From the NCBI GenBank assembly GCA_937858715.1, contig CALLZY010000198.1, forward strand, positions 1 to 60,860: a stretch of 60,860 nt of DNA. The letters are read 5' to 3'. The number at the start of each line of letters is the position of its first letter. Position 1 is the stretch's first letter. The notes under the pieces were generated by a model that ran no database searches, had not been told where the DNA came from, and saw only the letters and a program-made list of their open reading frames with translations. A program made the translations under genes and the position numbers. This document shows positions 37,098-45,824 of the stretch, one piece after another. This DNA comes from an uncultured Chitinophagaceae bacterium (GTDB lineage: Bacteria > Bacteroidota > Bacteroidia > Chitinophagales > Chitinophagaceae).

Positions 37098-37820
37098 ATG
37101 GGAAGAATTTTTGAAGTACGAAAAGCCTCTATGTTTGCCCGCTGGGACAAGATGGCTAAGAACTTTACCAGGATTGGTAAGGAAATTATCATAGCCGTAA
37201 AAGCCGGAGGACCAGATCCCGGAACTAACGCTGCTCTCCGCCGCTGCTTTCAAAATGCCCGGAGTGTGGGCATGCCGAAAGACCGGGTAGAAGCTGCTAT
37301 CAAGAGGGCTCAGGGCAAAGAGCTTGTAAACTATGACGAAATCCTGTACGAAGGTTATGGCCCACATGGTGTGGCAATTCTGGTAGAAACTGCAACAGAT
37401 AACCATGTAAGAACAGTGGCCAATGTAAAAAGCCATTTTAATAAAGGCGGTGGCACAATGGGAAACAGCGGAAGTGTTGCTTTTCAGTTTAAGAAAATGG
37501 GTGTATTTAAATTGAAACCCGAAGGACTGAATGCAGATGATATGGAGCTGGAACTTATTGACTTTGGCCTGGAAGAACTAGGTGAAGGAACCGGCGAAAA
37601 TGGCGAAGACATATTAGTAGTTCGATGTGGATTTACTGATTTCGGTCATATGCAAAAAGCATTAGAAGATAAAGGTATCACACCAATCAGTGCTGAGGTT
37701 GAATGGATTCCTTCCACAACCGTTCCTCTTTCCGATGCCCAGGCAGAAGATGTGAGCAAACTGATTGAAAGGCTGGAGCAGGATGATGATGTACAAAAGG
37801 TATTTCATAATATGGGATAA
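37098..37820 (+). CDS. yebC: YebC/PmpR (TACO1) family protein
   Basis: 240 residues, three-domain YebC fold. Typical wording: [29 protein letters not shown], then [82 protein letters not shown]. Members were described as transcription regulators and more recently as factors that help ribosomes through proline stretches; either role is family knowledge. Single gene between two terminators. Confidence 0.96.
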   Translation: MGRIFEVRKASMFARWDKMAKNFTRIGKEIIIAVKAGGPDPGTNAALRRCFQNARSVGMPKDRVEAAIKRAQGKELVNYDEILYEGYGPHGVAILVETATDNHVRTVANVKSHFNKGGGTMGNSGSVAFQFKKMGVFKLKPEGLNADDMELELIDFGLEELGEGTGENGEDILVVRCGFTDFGHMQKALEDKGITPISAEVEWIPSTTVPLSDAQAEDVSKLIERLEQDDDVQKVFHNMG

Positions 37821-37832
37821 CGAATCCTCACA

Positions 37833-37870
37833 AATAGAAAAGCGGCTGAGTTTTCAGCCGCTTTTCTATT
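37833..37870 (+). terminator. Strong bidirectional terminator between yebC and the 38-53 kb cluster
   Basis: AATAGAAAAGCGGCTGA (37833-37849) and TCAGCCGCTTTTCTATT (37854-37870) form a perfect 17-bp stem with a GTTT loop. It can stop yebC transcription and also the long minus-strand cluster ending at 37900. Confidence 0.9.
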
Positions 37871-37899
37871 TTTATTTTTGGGCTTAAACGGTAACGATT

Positions 37900-39306
37900 T
37901 TACATTCCCAATGCAGTCTTAATCGCTGTAATATGCTGCGAAATATTCTGTGTACCATTAGGCACTCCGTTATTCATTACAAAAGGTGCGGCCCGTCTCA
38001 CCATATCTTTTGCGCCTACCCAATATAAATCAACCCAGTCTGCTGGTATCAGGTTTTCAAACAATGCCCTGAATTCACTTTGCGAATTAGACCTGTAGTA
38101 GCTAAAATAGTCCACTAAAGCAAGAGGAAACAAATATGGCATTTGCGACCTTGAAGATCTGGCAACGTCTGATAATGACAGGCCTGAGGGCAATGCCTCT
38201 GTACAAAAACTATTAATTAACTGTGCAAAGGGGCTGGTGCTTACGCCTTCTACTGTAGTATTGGTGTGACGAATAGCACTTATAAATTTTGAATAGCCAA
38301 TCGTTTGTGCATACATTGCTGCAATAAGGCCAATAATTCTCTCATTGTGCAATATGTGCTTTGCTGGCAATTCAGCTATCCTGAACACCTTATACCGGTT
38401 TGAAATATCTGCACCGTAATGTGATCTGGGAGGTGTCCTCCCTCTCAAGGGTGGATTTAAAGATGTTAGTATCGAATAAAGCCAAATGCTTGCTGATATA
38501 TGTGAAGGCCTGTTTGTTTCAATAAGACACTCACCATTCTCAGCAAACCAGGACATTGCTTCATTTCTTTCAGTAGCATAATACAAAAAAGAAAAGGCAT
38601 TTGCGATACCTTCCTGGTAAGTTGCTGTAACATTAGGTATCAGTTCTTCAAAATAATGAACTTCGTCATTGCCATAAGAAAAAGACCGGGAATGCCGTCT
38701 GGAGAACCAGATATGTTCCCTTCTGTCGCTGGCGTCCTGTGTATGCATCAGTTCATGCAAAAAAGTGGCACGGCTTGCCAGAACACCTGTCATTCTGAAA
38801 TATCTCTCCCCAATAGAAATGGTGCCAGCTGTGTCCCGGTTATCTCTTCCGTTATTATCCTGGAAATGAGTAGCACACGGCCACACATACCTGTTAGCTG
38901 CAGAACCAGAACCACAAAGGCCCCAATTTGTTTCTGCTGCTGATGTTATAGCCGCATTTATATCATTCACAACCTGAAAAACAACAATCTTATTATTTAT
39001 TCGCAATATGCTCGCCACATACTGTTGCAACCTTGATGAACCACCTTGGGAAACAGGTCTGAATAACACCCTCAGAAAACTTTGCATACTGTCCATGTTG
39101 GCAGAAGCAGACGGACCAAACAAGTTCCTGCTGCTGATAATGCTATCGGGCAAACGACGATACATTAAATTGCTGGTATTAGGATTAGGTGCATAATACA
39201 CATGCAGCTTTGCTACAATTAATTCCCTGTCCGTTTGAGAAAAAGCTGGCTTCTGTATAAAAAAAACAACAGGAAATAAAAACAGAAAAGTTTTGTACTT
39301 TCTCAT
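37900..39306 (-). CDS. Exported zinc-peptidase-like protein (HExxH), last gene of the cluster
   Basis: 468 residues with a signal peptide (VVFFIQKPAFSQ). H184-E-L-M-H188 in TFLHELMHTQD is a gluzincin-type zinc motif; E232 in YQEGIANAF, 44 residues later, is a plausible third ligand. No named peptidase family is recognised; the surroundings (NMDSMQSFLRVLF, LQQYVASILRINNK, VVNDINAAIT) are shared with the next gene, so both belong to one family. It probably acts in the periplasm or outside the cell. Twenty-five bp after its paralogue, so co-transcribed. Confidence 0.75.
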   Translation of the reverse strand: MRKYKTFLFLFPVVFFIQKPAFSQTDRELIVAKLHVYYAPNPNTSNLMYRRLPDSIISSRNLFGPSASANMDSMQSFLRVLFRPVSQGGSSRLQQYVASILRINNKIVVFQVVNDINAAITSAAETNWGLCGSGSAANRYVWPCATHFQDNNGRDNRDTAGTISIGERYFRMTGVLASRATFLHELMHTQDASDRREHIWFSRRHSRSFSYGNDEVHYFEELIPNVTATYQEGIANAFSFLYYATERNEAMSWFAENGECLIETNRPSHISASIWLYSILTSLNPPLRGRTPPRSHYGADISNRYKVFRIAELPAKHILHNERIIGLIAAMYAQTIGYSKFISAIRHTNTTVEGVSTSPFAQLINSFCTEALPSGLSLSDVARSSRSQMPYLFPLALVDYFSYYRSNSQSEFRALFENLIPADWVDLYWVGAKDMVRRAAPFVMNNGVPNGTQNISQHITAIKTALGM

Positions 39307-39331
39307 GTTATTACATTTAATGGTTAGGTTT

Positions 39332-40768
39332 TTATCTGGTTAACAGTTCCTTCAACTGGTTTCGTATGACAGGCCAGCCTGTTTCAAGTATGTTATTATG
39401 CTGCTTAATAGCCTCTACAGCGGCTCTGGTGTTACTATCATAAAGGTTGAATAATTCCTCGGGATAACCCCCGCCTATCAGGTTTGTGAATTCAGCATAA
39501 GTGAATGGGGCGCTACCAGTATAAAAAAAGTGCATAAATACCATCGGTGCGAGGTAAGCTTTATTGGCTGGCGGAGTTGTTGCTAACTGCGTAAGTGGTA
39601 TTCCCCCAATGTTTTCTCTTGTAAAATTTTCAAGGAACAAAGGCAGTTTTTGTGCAGCTTGTGCATTACAATAGCGATAGTTATCATAACTAACCGAACC
39701 AAGAAATGACCGGAGGTTTGATACCCAAAGACAAAAATGAAAAAGTAAACCCTGCATCATTTCATTACGGTATCTGTACATTTTTCTCACATCGCTGTTT
39801 CTCTCTGGTAATGAGAAATTCACCATTCCATACCTTCTTGCTGCCGATTCTGACATTAATGAATTGGGCGGTGTAACATACGAAGCTGGCAAGCCAATAA
39901 AAGGCCTTTGGTTGGGCAGCCAATTTAAGTTCAGTTCCCTTGATGCCCTTACAGGGATATTACGGGTCAGCATCATTACTGGTCTCTTTACCCAGTCGTT
40001 AAGGCCGGACTGGTAATCAAAATCGTAACTGGACAATAACCCGGTACAGATACCTTCATCTGTAACATACCGGTAATCCATAACAGCATTACCTGCATAA
40101 AAATCAATATCGGGGTATTCAGTCATTTTAAACGTATGCACACCCCCAACATGCAGGCTGCGGTAACTGCTGAGTTCAGCATAGATAAGCAGGCGTAAAA
40201 AAGTTTGCTTACACAGTTTCAGGTTTTGCCTGAGCAAAAACTCGCCTAACATAATGTTCCCTGCCTCTGCGACATCCATAACATTCCAAACAGAAGGCAT
40301 TACCCTCAGTTGTCCCCTTACCCGCACTGTATCAATTGCATTAAGGAGCAGCCCTTCGGTAGTTATCGGGCTGTTTACATCATTGACGAAATAAATATTA
40401 ATCCTTCTGCTTTTAACTTTCAGCAACTGGTACACCCAGTCCTGCAAATGGCCATCCCCACCATTATTCCTGTTCTTAAATAATGACGAAAGAAACCTGG
40501 CACAGGTATCCATACCATTGTTGCTGCGGGTACCGAAGATATAGCGGTCAACAGCCACTTCAACAAACTCCGGCGAAATAGTATTTATTGCTGAAATTGT
40601 ATTTGGGCTATTGATGTAATAAACATGGATATTCTGCTTCAGGTAAGTGAGTACTGTTGCAGGATCCACAGCCTGGGTTATACCTTGTTTGCAAGGAAAC
40701 AAGGCTATACTGCAAAAAAGGAAGCCGGCAAGCAGTCCTTTTTTATTGACATTTGATTGGCTGCTCAT
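39332..40768 (-). CDS. Exported paralogue of the zinc-peptidase-like protein, zinc motif lost
   Basis: 478 residues, N-terminal hydrophobic segment with signal-like end (QGITQA). It lines up with the gene downstream over most of its length (IHVYYINSPNT vs LHVYYAPNPNT; LQDWVYQLLKVKS vs LQQYVASILRINN; VNDVNSPIT vs VNDINAAIT). At the zinc site TFLHELMH becomes TFLRLLIY (R192, L193, Y196), while E238 in DEGICTG is kept. It cannot bind zinc in the same way and probably serves as a structural or substrate-binding partner. Confidence 0.72.
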   Translation of the reverse strand: MSSQSNVNKKGLLAGFLFCSIALFPCKQGITQAVDPATVLTYLKQNIHVYYINSPNTISAINTISPEFVEVAVDRYIFGTRSNNGMDTCARFLSSLFKNRNNGGDGHLQDWVYQLLKVKSRRINIYFVNDVNSPITTEGLLLNAIDTVRVRGQLRVMPSVWNVMDVAEAGNIMLGEFLLRQNLKLCKQTFLRLLIYAELSSYRSLHVGGVHTFKMTEYPDIDFYAGNAVMDYRYVTDEGICTGLLSSYDFDYQSGLNDWVKRPVMMLTRNIPVRASRELNLNWLPNQRPFIGLPASYVTPPNSLMSESAARRYGMVNFSLPERNSDVRKMYRYRNEMMQGLLFHFCLWVSNLRSFLGSVSYDNYRYCNAQAAQKLPLFLENFTRENIGGIPLTQLATTPPANKAYLAPMVFMHFFYTGSAPFTYAEFTNLIGGGYPEELFNLYDSNTRAAVEAIKQHNNILETGWPVIRNQLKELLTR

Positions 40769-40800
40769 AATAATATTCTTACGATAATATTAAACAGTAA

Positions 40801-42990
40801 TTATTGCGGTAACACATCTACATAAATATCATCCAAACTGGTTTTCTTTCTGCCCGACTTAATTGTCTGATTAGTTTTTGTCAGCCAGTCAATTTCATAT
40901 TCATATTCAGACTGCGATTTTGGCAAAATAAAATCTATCGGGGTGCTTAGTATTTGTTTTGAGACATTAAGGGTTGCCTGCTTAAACTGTTCCTCGCCTC
41001 CCTCAATTTTATAATAAACCCTTACCGTTGCACTCCTGATATTGTTCTTTGCCGCCTCATCAGCGTCAGCTATAACATTGATAGTCCTTCTTTTCACTGG
41101 TGCTTTAAGAGGTATTACCGGATTTACAGAAGATATCCAGTCACTTTCTACTGTAGCCCCGCCAAAAAAGTTCCAAACAGTTTTATATTCATAATTCAGC
41201 CATGTTTTACGGTCATTGTCGCCCGGCATCCATCCATACATCAATTTGAAATTATTCCCTTCTGCATTAAAGTTTTTACGGTCAACCCTCACTTCCGGTG
41301 TTGAAATATCTCCGCCGGGATGTTTTTTCCGCATACTAACTGTAACATAATTTACAAACTTGTCAAAGTCCTGTGATATTTCCCCGTCAATAAAACACAC
41401 CACTTCCCTCTGGGTGTATAACGGGCTGGCGAGGTTTACTTCCCTTATACAGTCCTTACAATTTATCTTCCCGATATTTCCACCAAAAACTTCTGTAAGT
41501 GATGTTGTAAAATAACTCTTTGCTTCGGCCACATATTTGCCACTGTGCTTTATAGTTTTCTTTTGATATGAAGCAACAATATTTATGTTTTGAAGACTTT
41601 CCTGCTGTTGTTGTACGGGCTGATAGTCAGGAATAGGCTCATTAGCAGGCCTGATATTTTGAGGGTTAGTTAATGCCGCCCTAGCGGCAGAATCCCTTTG
41701 CGGAGTGCGGGCAGTAGATACAGGCAACTCTTCTTCTGTTAATAAAGCAGATAAAGCTGATGATGTCCCTGTTGTATCACTTTCAGGATTTGCTATGCTG
41801 CCTGAACGGGAAATATCAGCAGCCCCTGAATTATTTCCTCCACCTGAAGAACCACCACTATTTGGCGAATTTGTATTCCCGGATGAATTCGGCTGGTTTA
41901 CACGGTTTTCCCTGTTACGCCTGTCGTCTTCCTCTCTTCTCCTTCTGTTCTCCTCATCAGCATATCTTCTTTCCTGCCTGTTTTCATCCCTTATTTGCCT
42001 GTTACTTTCTCTTTGGCGTTGCCTTTCATTATTTAATTGGTCTGTTGCCCTGTCGAGAAAACTGCGGCCACCGTTCAATGGTTGCGCAAGATCGCTCCAG
42101 TTGGGTGAGCCCTCTCTGCCAAAAGGTACAAAGCACATATCAATCATCTTGTTGGTAAGTACATCCTGCAAACGCTGAAGGTTAGGATCTTCACCTATCT
42201 GGGTTATTTTGATTGCTCCAGATTCTTTTAGTTCCTGCACAGCTACACCAATTTCGGCCTGTAGCACAGGTGTGGCAATTCCTGCATTGAAAATATCATG
42301 GTTATAAACTTTGTCCCAATCCATTTCAATTTTGAACTCGACCGGTGACTGGTACCCTGCAAGTGTCATATTCAGGTTGAATGAAATATCCGGTGTCGGA
42401 GTTTTTAAAGACTCCCAAAGCAGTGTTGCATCGTTCTTGTCAAGCAAAAAAGAAACAGCAATCTTATCGCCTTCCAGCACCGGAGCAGGGCCAATGCCCA
42501 ATACCCGTCTTTGGTTCTCTCCGCTGGCATTGTTTGCATTGGTAATTACGCTTTTTGTAATGAGTGCCATTGTCCCTCCTCGATAAACAACAGTTCCCAC
42601 AATTTTCCCTTTGGGGTTGACATTCTTTAGCTCCTGCTCAGCAGCTTTTATTTCATCGGGGCTTACACTTAACCCTATAAGCAAGTGAACATACCCGCCA
42701 CCATCTCCAACGGTAGCTGTCTTATCGGCATTTCCTGAACCAATGTTTTCCACAAAACGGATAAATGAAAACTGCTGCCGCCCATTCTCATCAACGCCCA
42801 ATCTCACTTTGTTTGGCAGATAATAATAGCTGTTGGGATCGTCAAGCAGGGGGAACACTTTTAGTGTACCTGCACTTACGGGTTTGTCCAATAATATACG
42901 CTGAACAAATTCCTTCTGGGCATTAGCCGCAGCCGAAATAAGTATTACCAATACAAACATCAGCCATCTGAATTTACTTTTCATGTGCAT
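40801..42990 (-). CDS. Cluster family protein A, exported, with long disordered Arg/Glu/Asn insert
   Basis: 729 residues with a signal peptide (ISAAANAQ). Shared family elements: YYYLPNKVRLGVDENGRQQF near residue 55, a repeat-like alpha/beta part (SPDEIKAAEQELKNVNPKGKIVG), GIGPAPVLEGDKIAVSFLLDKNDATLLWESL (165-195), CFIDGEISQDFDKFVNYVTVSMRKKHPGG (532-560) and TWLNYEYKTVWNFFGG (597-611). Residues about 318-460 are an insert of low complexity, first Arg/Glu/Asn-rich (NERQRQRESNRQIRDEN), then Ser/Gly/Asn-rich. Unknown function; no enzyme motif seen. It is the only member with such an insert. MHMK start may equally be the second Met. Confidence 0.72.
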   Translation of the reverse strand: MHMKSKFRWLMFVLVILISAAANAQKEFVQRILLDKPVSAGTLKVFPLLDDPNSYYYLPNKVRLGVDENGRQQFSFIRFVENIGSGNADKTATVGDGGGYVHLLIGLSVSPDEIKAAEQELKNVNPKGKIVGTVVYRGGTMALITKSVITNANNASGENQRRVLGIGPAPVLEGDKIAVSFLLDKNDATLLWESLKTPTPDISFNLNMTLAGYQSPVEFKIEMDWDKVYNHDIFNAGIATPVLQAEIGVAVQELKESGAIKITQIGEDPNLQRLQDVLTNKMIDMCFVPFGREGSPNWSDLAQPLNGGRSFLDRATDQLNNERQRQRESNRQIRDENRQERRYADEENRRRREEDDRRNRENRVNQPNSSGNTNSPNSGGSSGGGNNSGAADISRSGSIANPESDTTGTSSALSALLTEEELPVSTARTPQRDSAARAALTNPQNIRPANEPIPDYQPVQQQQESLQNINIVASYQKKTIKHSGKYVAEAKSYFTTSLTEVFGGNIGKINCKDCIREVNLASPLYTQREVVCFIDGEISQDFDKFVNYVTVSMRKKHPGGDISTPEVRVDRKNFNAEGNNFKLMYGWMPGDNDRKTWLNYEYKTVWNFFGGATVESDWISSVNPVIPLKAPVKRRTINVIADADEAAKNNIRSATVRVYYKIEGGEEQFKQATLNVSKQILSTPIDFILPKSQSEYEYEIDWLTKTNQTIKSGRKKTSLDDIYVDVLPQ

Positions 42991-43028
42991 GTTTTTAATT
43001 TTAGAAATTGGTCACATGTTACTCGCAA

Positions 43029-43071
43029 TAAAATTTTCATCGTCGGCTGTTATTTTAGCCCGAAAATTTTA
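43029..43071. repeat. Two-part inverted repeat in the largest internal gap of the cluster
   Basis: TAAAATTTTC (43029-43038) and GAAAATTTTA (43062-43071) are complementary, and GGCT/AGCC inside them form an inner stem. The element lies in the 127-bp gap between two family genes. Poor T-run on the minus strand makes it a weak terminator at best; it could mark partial termination or an RNA end. Confidence 0.4.
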
Positions 43072-43117
43072 CAGCTCATTTCATAAACTATAATGTTGGT
43101 TAGTTAATTATTCAAAA

Positions 43118-45079
43118 TCAGTTTTTAATTGCACCTAAAATATCTTTAAAGCCATCCAGCACTTTATCAGCAGTTACTTTGCCATCAGGACCCGGGGTTA
43201 TAATATTTTTGGCAACTTCAACGGCTTTTGTAAAAACAGCAGACGTTTTATCCTTAAGCTCCTCGGGAATAACTGCGAACTCATAACTTTCTGTACCACT
43301 TCCGCTTACTTTAGGGCTCCAGTCAAGTGCCAGTTTGCCTTCTGTTTTATGATAGAAAATCATGCGGTAGGCATATCCCCTTACATCCCTGTCAATGAAT
43401 ATTGTTTTACTGGCAATAGCCTCGTTTTTTGCAGGCGATATACTTATATTCTCCTCTACTTCTTCTCCCAGTTTACTGTATCTGACCTGCATAACAGCCC
43501 TGCTGATATTGAGTTCTTTCAGCTTGTCAATATCTGCTTCAAATTCAATTTTATGAGCTTGTACCGGGAGTTTTAACTCGTTGCCCTGCATCTGTCCTAC
43601 CTGCCATTGAGGCTCTTTGGGATACAACAAACCACCACGAAGGCTCCATTGTGTCTTGTACTGAAACATTTCCGGGTTTCTGTCGTCTCCGGCGGCATAT
43701 GATAGTGTTTTCCTGTTTCCTTTACTTTGTAAATCGTCTTTATTCAGCACAAAGGAATTTGTAAAATCGTTACCCGAGGTCCTTCTCTTTCTGACATTAA
43801 CCGTTACATAATTCACCTCGCCCTTTTCAAACATGCTTACAGCATCGTTATCAACAAGAAACTGGATGTCCATGTGTTTATAAAAAGGATCGTTCAGGTT
43901 TACTGTAGCCACACATTTTTCATTGTCCCTTGCGGCATTGTAGAATGTTTTGAGGTTTTGCGTAACCGAAAGCTCCATAGGCAACAGGAAATTGTAGCTT
44001 AAATCAAACACCTCTTTCTTTTTTACTACTGACTGCTCAAACTTTTTAATATTTAGATAATAGCCGTAAGCATTGCTTTTTCCAGGCAGGTTTTGCTGCT
44101 CAGCCTGCGAAGGTGGTGCAGCATTCGGCTGGTCTGTTGACGGTGTAGTAAACTTATCCATAAAAAACTGGAAGAACATTTCGATTAGTTTTTTGGACAG
44201 TTCATTAGGCATCCCTTCGTCCAACTGTACATTTATTGCATTTTTCTCTGTTAGCTTAGAATAGAACTTATGCATTTCATCCCAGGTCTGGCTTTCTCTT
44301 ACTGAGTTTTTTGTTTCTTTTCTGTAATATCTTGCACTTATACTGTCCTGCTTAAAAATCTGGGAGATTTTCTCGTAGTCAACAGTAATACGGCCTTTTA
44401 CCCCGTTTACTTTCAGATAATATTTATAAAACAGGTTAACACTGAGATCAGTAATTGATTTTGAGTTTTCAAAGGTTGCTGCCATCAGTTGTGCTCCATA
44501 TTTATTCAGGTTGGTTGCCACAGCCACTTTTCCGCCCTGGTATAAGGGTGCCTTGCCAGATGTGACAATACTTTTTGCGAGTCCGCTTTCCTTGTTAACA
44601 ACTGCAGAAGTTATTGTAAAAGTATTAGCATCCCCGGCCGCAAATAAATCAACTGGCCCTTTAACCTTAGCACCACTTACCCTTGCATTCAGCTTCGCCT
44701 GCAGTTCCGCCAGTTGTCCCGGTGTATAACCTGTCTGCATCAAAAAGTGCATCAGTGCACCTGTTACACCTCCCTGGTCTTCCCTTTCTTCGGTGATATA
44801 CTTCAGAAATAAAAACTCAGGCACCTGTGAAACAGGATCTTTTGAAAGCATTACCTGAGTGGGCAGATAGAAATAATTGAGTGATGGCTTTGCATTCCAT
44901 GTGTCTCCCTGCAATTGTGCATATAAAGTAATAATGGTGCCATCGCCCAATGCGATTGTTTCCTTTGAATTGTAGTCCAGGTTTTGTGCCTGTATCCTTA
45001 TAAACGATAAAAGGATGAAAAGTACCGGCACCAGTTTCTTACTAAGAACTAATCCTGAACGGTTAATAATTGTTTTCAT
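43118..45079 (-). CDS. Cluster family protein B, exported
   Basis: 653 residues with a signal peptide (LSFIRIQAQ). Family elements: NYFYLPTQVMLSKD (near 68), TPGQLAELQAKLNARVSGAKVKGPVDLF, SIVTSGKAPLYQGGKVAVATNLNKYGAQLM (169-199), CVATVNLNDPFYKHMDIQFLVDN, EVNYVTVNVRKRRTSG (421-436) and MFQYKTQWSLRGG (471-483). The VDG motif of the other members reads VDND here. C-terminal 40 residues add a helical tail (VFTKAVEVAKNIITPGPDG). Function unknown. Downstream of the papain-like gene by 34 bp. Confidence 0.72.
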   Translation of the reverse strand: MKTIINRSGLVLSKKLVPVLFILLSFIRIQAQNLDYNSKETIALGDGTIITLYAQLQGDTWNAKPSLNYFYLPTQVMLSKDPVSQVPEFLFLKYITEEREDQGGVTGALMHFLMQTGYTPGQLAELQAKLNARVSGAKVKGPVDLFAAGDANTFTITSAVVNKESGLAKSIVTSGKAPLYQGGKVAVATNLNKYGAQLMAATFENSKSITDLSVNLFYKYYLKVNGVKGRITVDYEKISQIFKQDSISARYYRKETKNSVRESQTWDEMHKFYSKLTEKNAINVQLDEGMPNELSKKLIEMFFQFFMDKFTTPSTDQPNAAPPSQAEQQNLPGKSNAYGYYLNIKKFEQSVVKKKEVFDLSYNFLLPMELSVTQNLKTFYNAARDNEKCVATVNLNDPFYKHMDIQFLVDNDAVSMFEKGEVNYVTVNVRKRRTSGNDFTNSFVLNKDDLQSKGNRKTLSYAAGDDRNPEMFQYKTQWSLRGGLLYPKEPQWQVGQMQGNELKLPVQAHKIEFEADIDKLKELNISRAVMQVRYSKLGEEVEENISISPAKNEAIASKTIFIDRDVRGYAYRMIFYHKTEGKLALDWSPKVSGSGTESYEFAVIPEELKDKTSAVFTKAVEVAKNIITPGPDGKVTADKVLDGFKDILGAIKN

Positions 45080-45113
45080 GTTTTGCTGTTTAATGCTGTA
45101 TTGGTGTTATAAA

Positions 45114-45824
45114 TTATTTGCGGTGAAAAATTTTGTAAAATACCCTTTGTCCGAGAAAAGTACCATTTGCCTTATTGCCAGCATCCTTCACAACAACTAT
45201 CCCGGGCAAAGATTTCAACTTCCTGTACAATTTATTTGGTGTTGTGCTCCAGCCCAACCCTACAAATTCACTGCTTTTGAGCGGCATATTTAAAAATTGC
45301 TCAAGGGAAAGGCGTATAAAATCGGTACAGTTAAATTTTCTTGCATTAAAAATCCTATTTGAAGCAGCAAGGCTGTCCAGTATTTTATTCAGCCAAAAGT
45401 TCTGTTGCCATGATACGCTTATTTTCAATATCCCGTCAGCCGGATAGTACTCCTTATGCGGGATGCCCTGATAATATAGCTTATTAAGAGTAATTTTTTC
45501 TTGCGATGCAACTGGAAGTTTGTAATACACTGCCGGAATATCTCTGCCCGTATTTGTAATACTGAAATAATCCTCATCAGGCCACAGATCGTAATAGGTA
45601 AGTTCTGAGCTGGCCACAGTATCAAACGATGCCAGACTATTCTCATTATTTTCTTTCACCCAAACAGAATAATTATCCATCGCAATGCCCATATGCCCGG
45701 TTTTGCCTTTACAGGTTGCATAATAAACTACATAAACAGAAGATTGTGAAACAGCAGGCAAGGCTACCACAATGATTGCTATTGCTGTAACAATATTTAG
45801 TATTATCGCTTTTCTGTTTATCAT
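45114..45824 (-). CDS. Exported permuted papain-like (NlpC/P60 or LRAT-like) candidate enzyme
   Basis: 236 residues with a signal peptide (VVALPAVSQ). H44 in GKTGHMGIAMDNY precedes C166 in KFNCTDFIRLSLEQFLN; His-before-Cys with a C-T-D-F helix start is the order of circularly permuted papain-fold enzymes (YiiX/LRAT-like), which hydrolyse or transfer acyl or peptide bonds. This assignment rests on those two motifs only. Sits inside the cluster: its start overlaps the stop of the upstream family gene by 4 bp, so both are translated together. Confidence 0.6.
   Translation of the reverse strand: MINRKAIILNIVTAIAIIVVALPAVSQSSVYVVYYATCKGKTGHMGIAMDNYSVWVKENNENSLASFDTVASSELTYYDLWPDEDYFSITNTGRDIPAVYYKLPVASQEKITLNKLYYQGIPHKEYYPADGILKISVSWQQNFWLNKILDSLAASNRIFNARKFNCTDFIRLSLEQFLNMPLKSSEFVGLGWSTTPNKLYRKLKSLPGIVVVKDAGNKANGTFLGQRVFYKIFHRK

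Noticed and set aside
37900-39306. DUF4157-type toxin or contractile-injection effector
   Set aside because: The HExxH wording (LHELMHTQD) does not match DUF4157, and no tail, sheath or baseplate gene is in the cluster.
41705-42178. Antisense frames over the insert of protein A
   Set aside because: They mirror the Arg/Glu/Asn-rich codons of protein A as Ser/Leu/Cys-rich residues.
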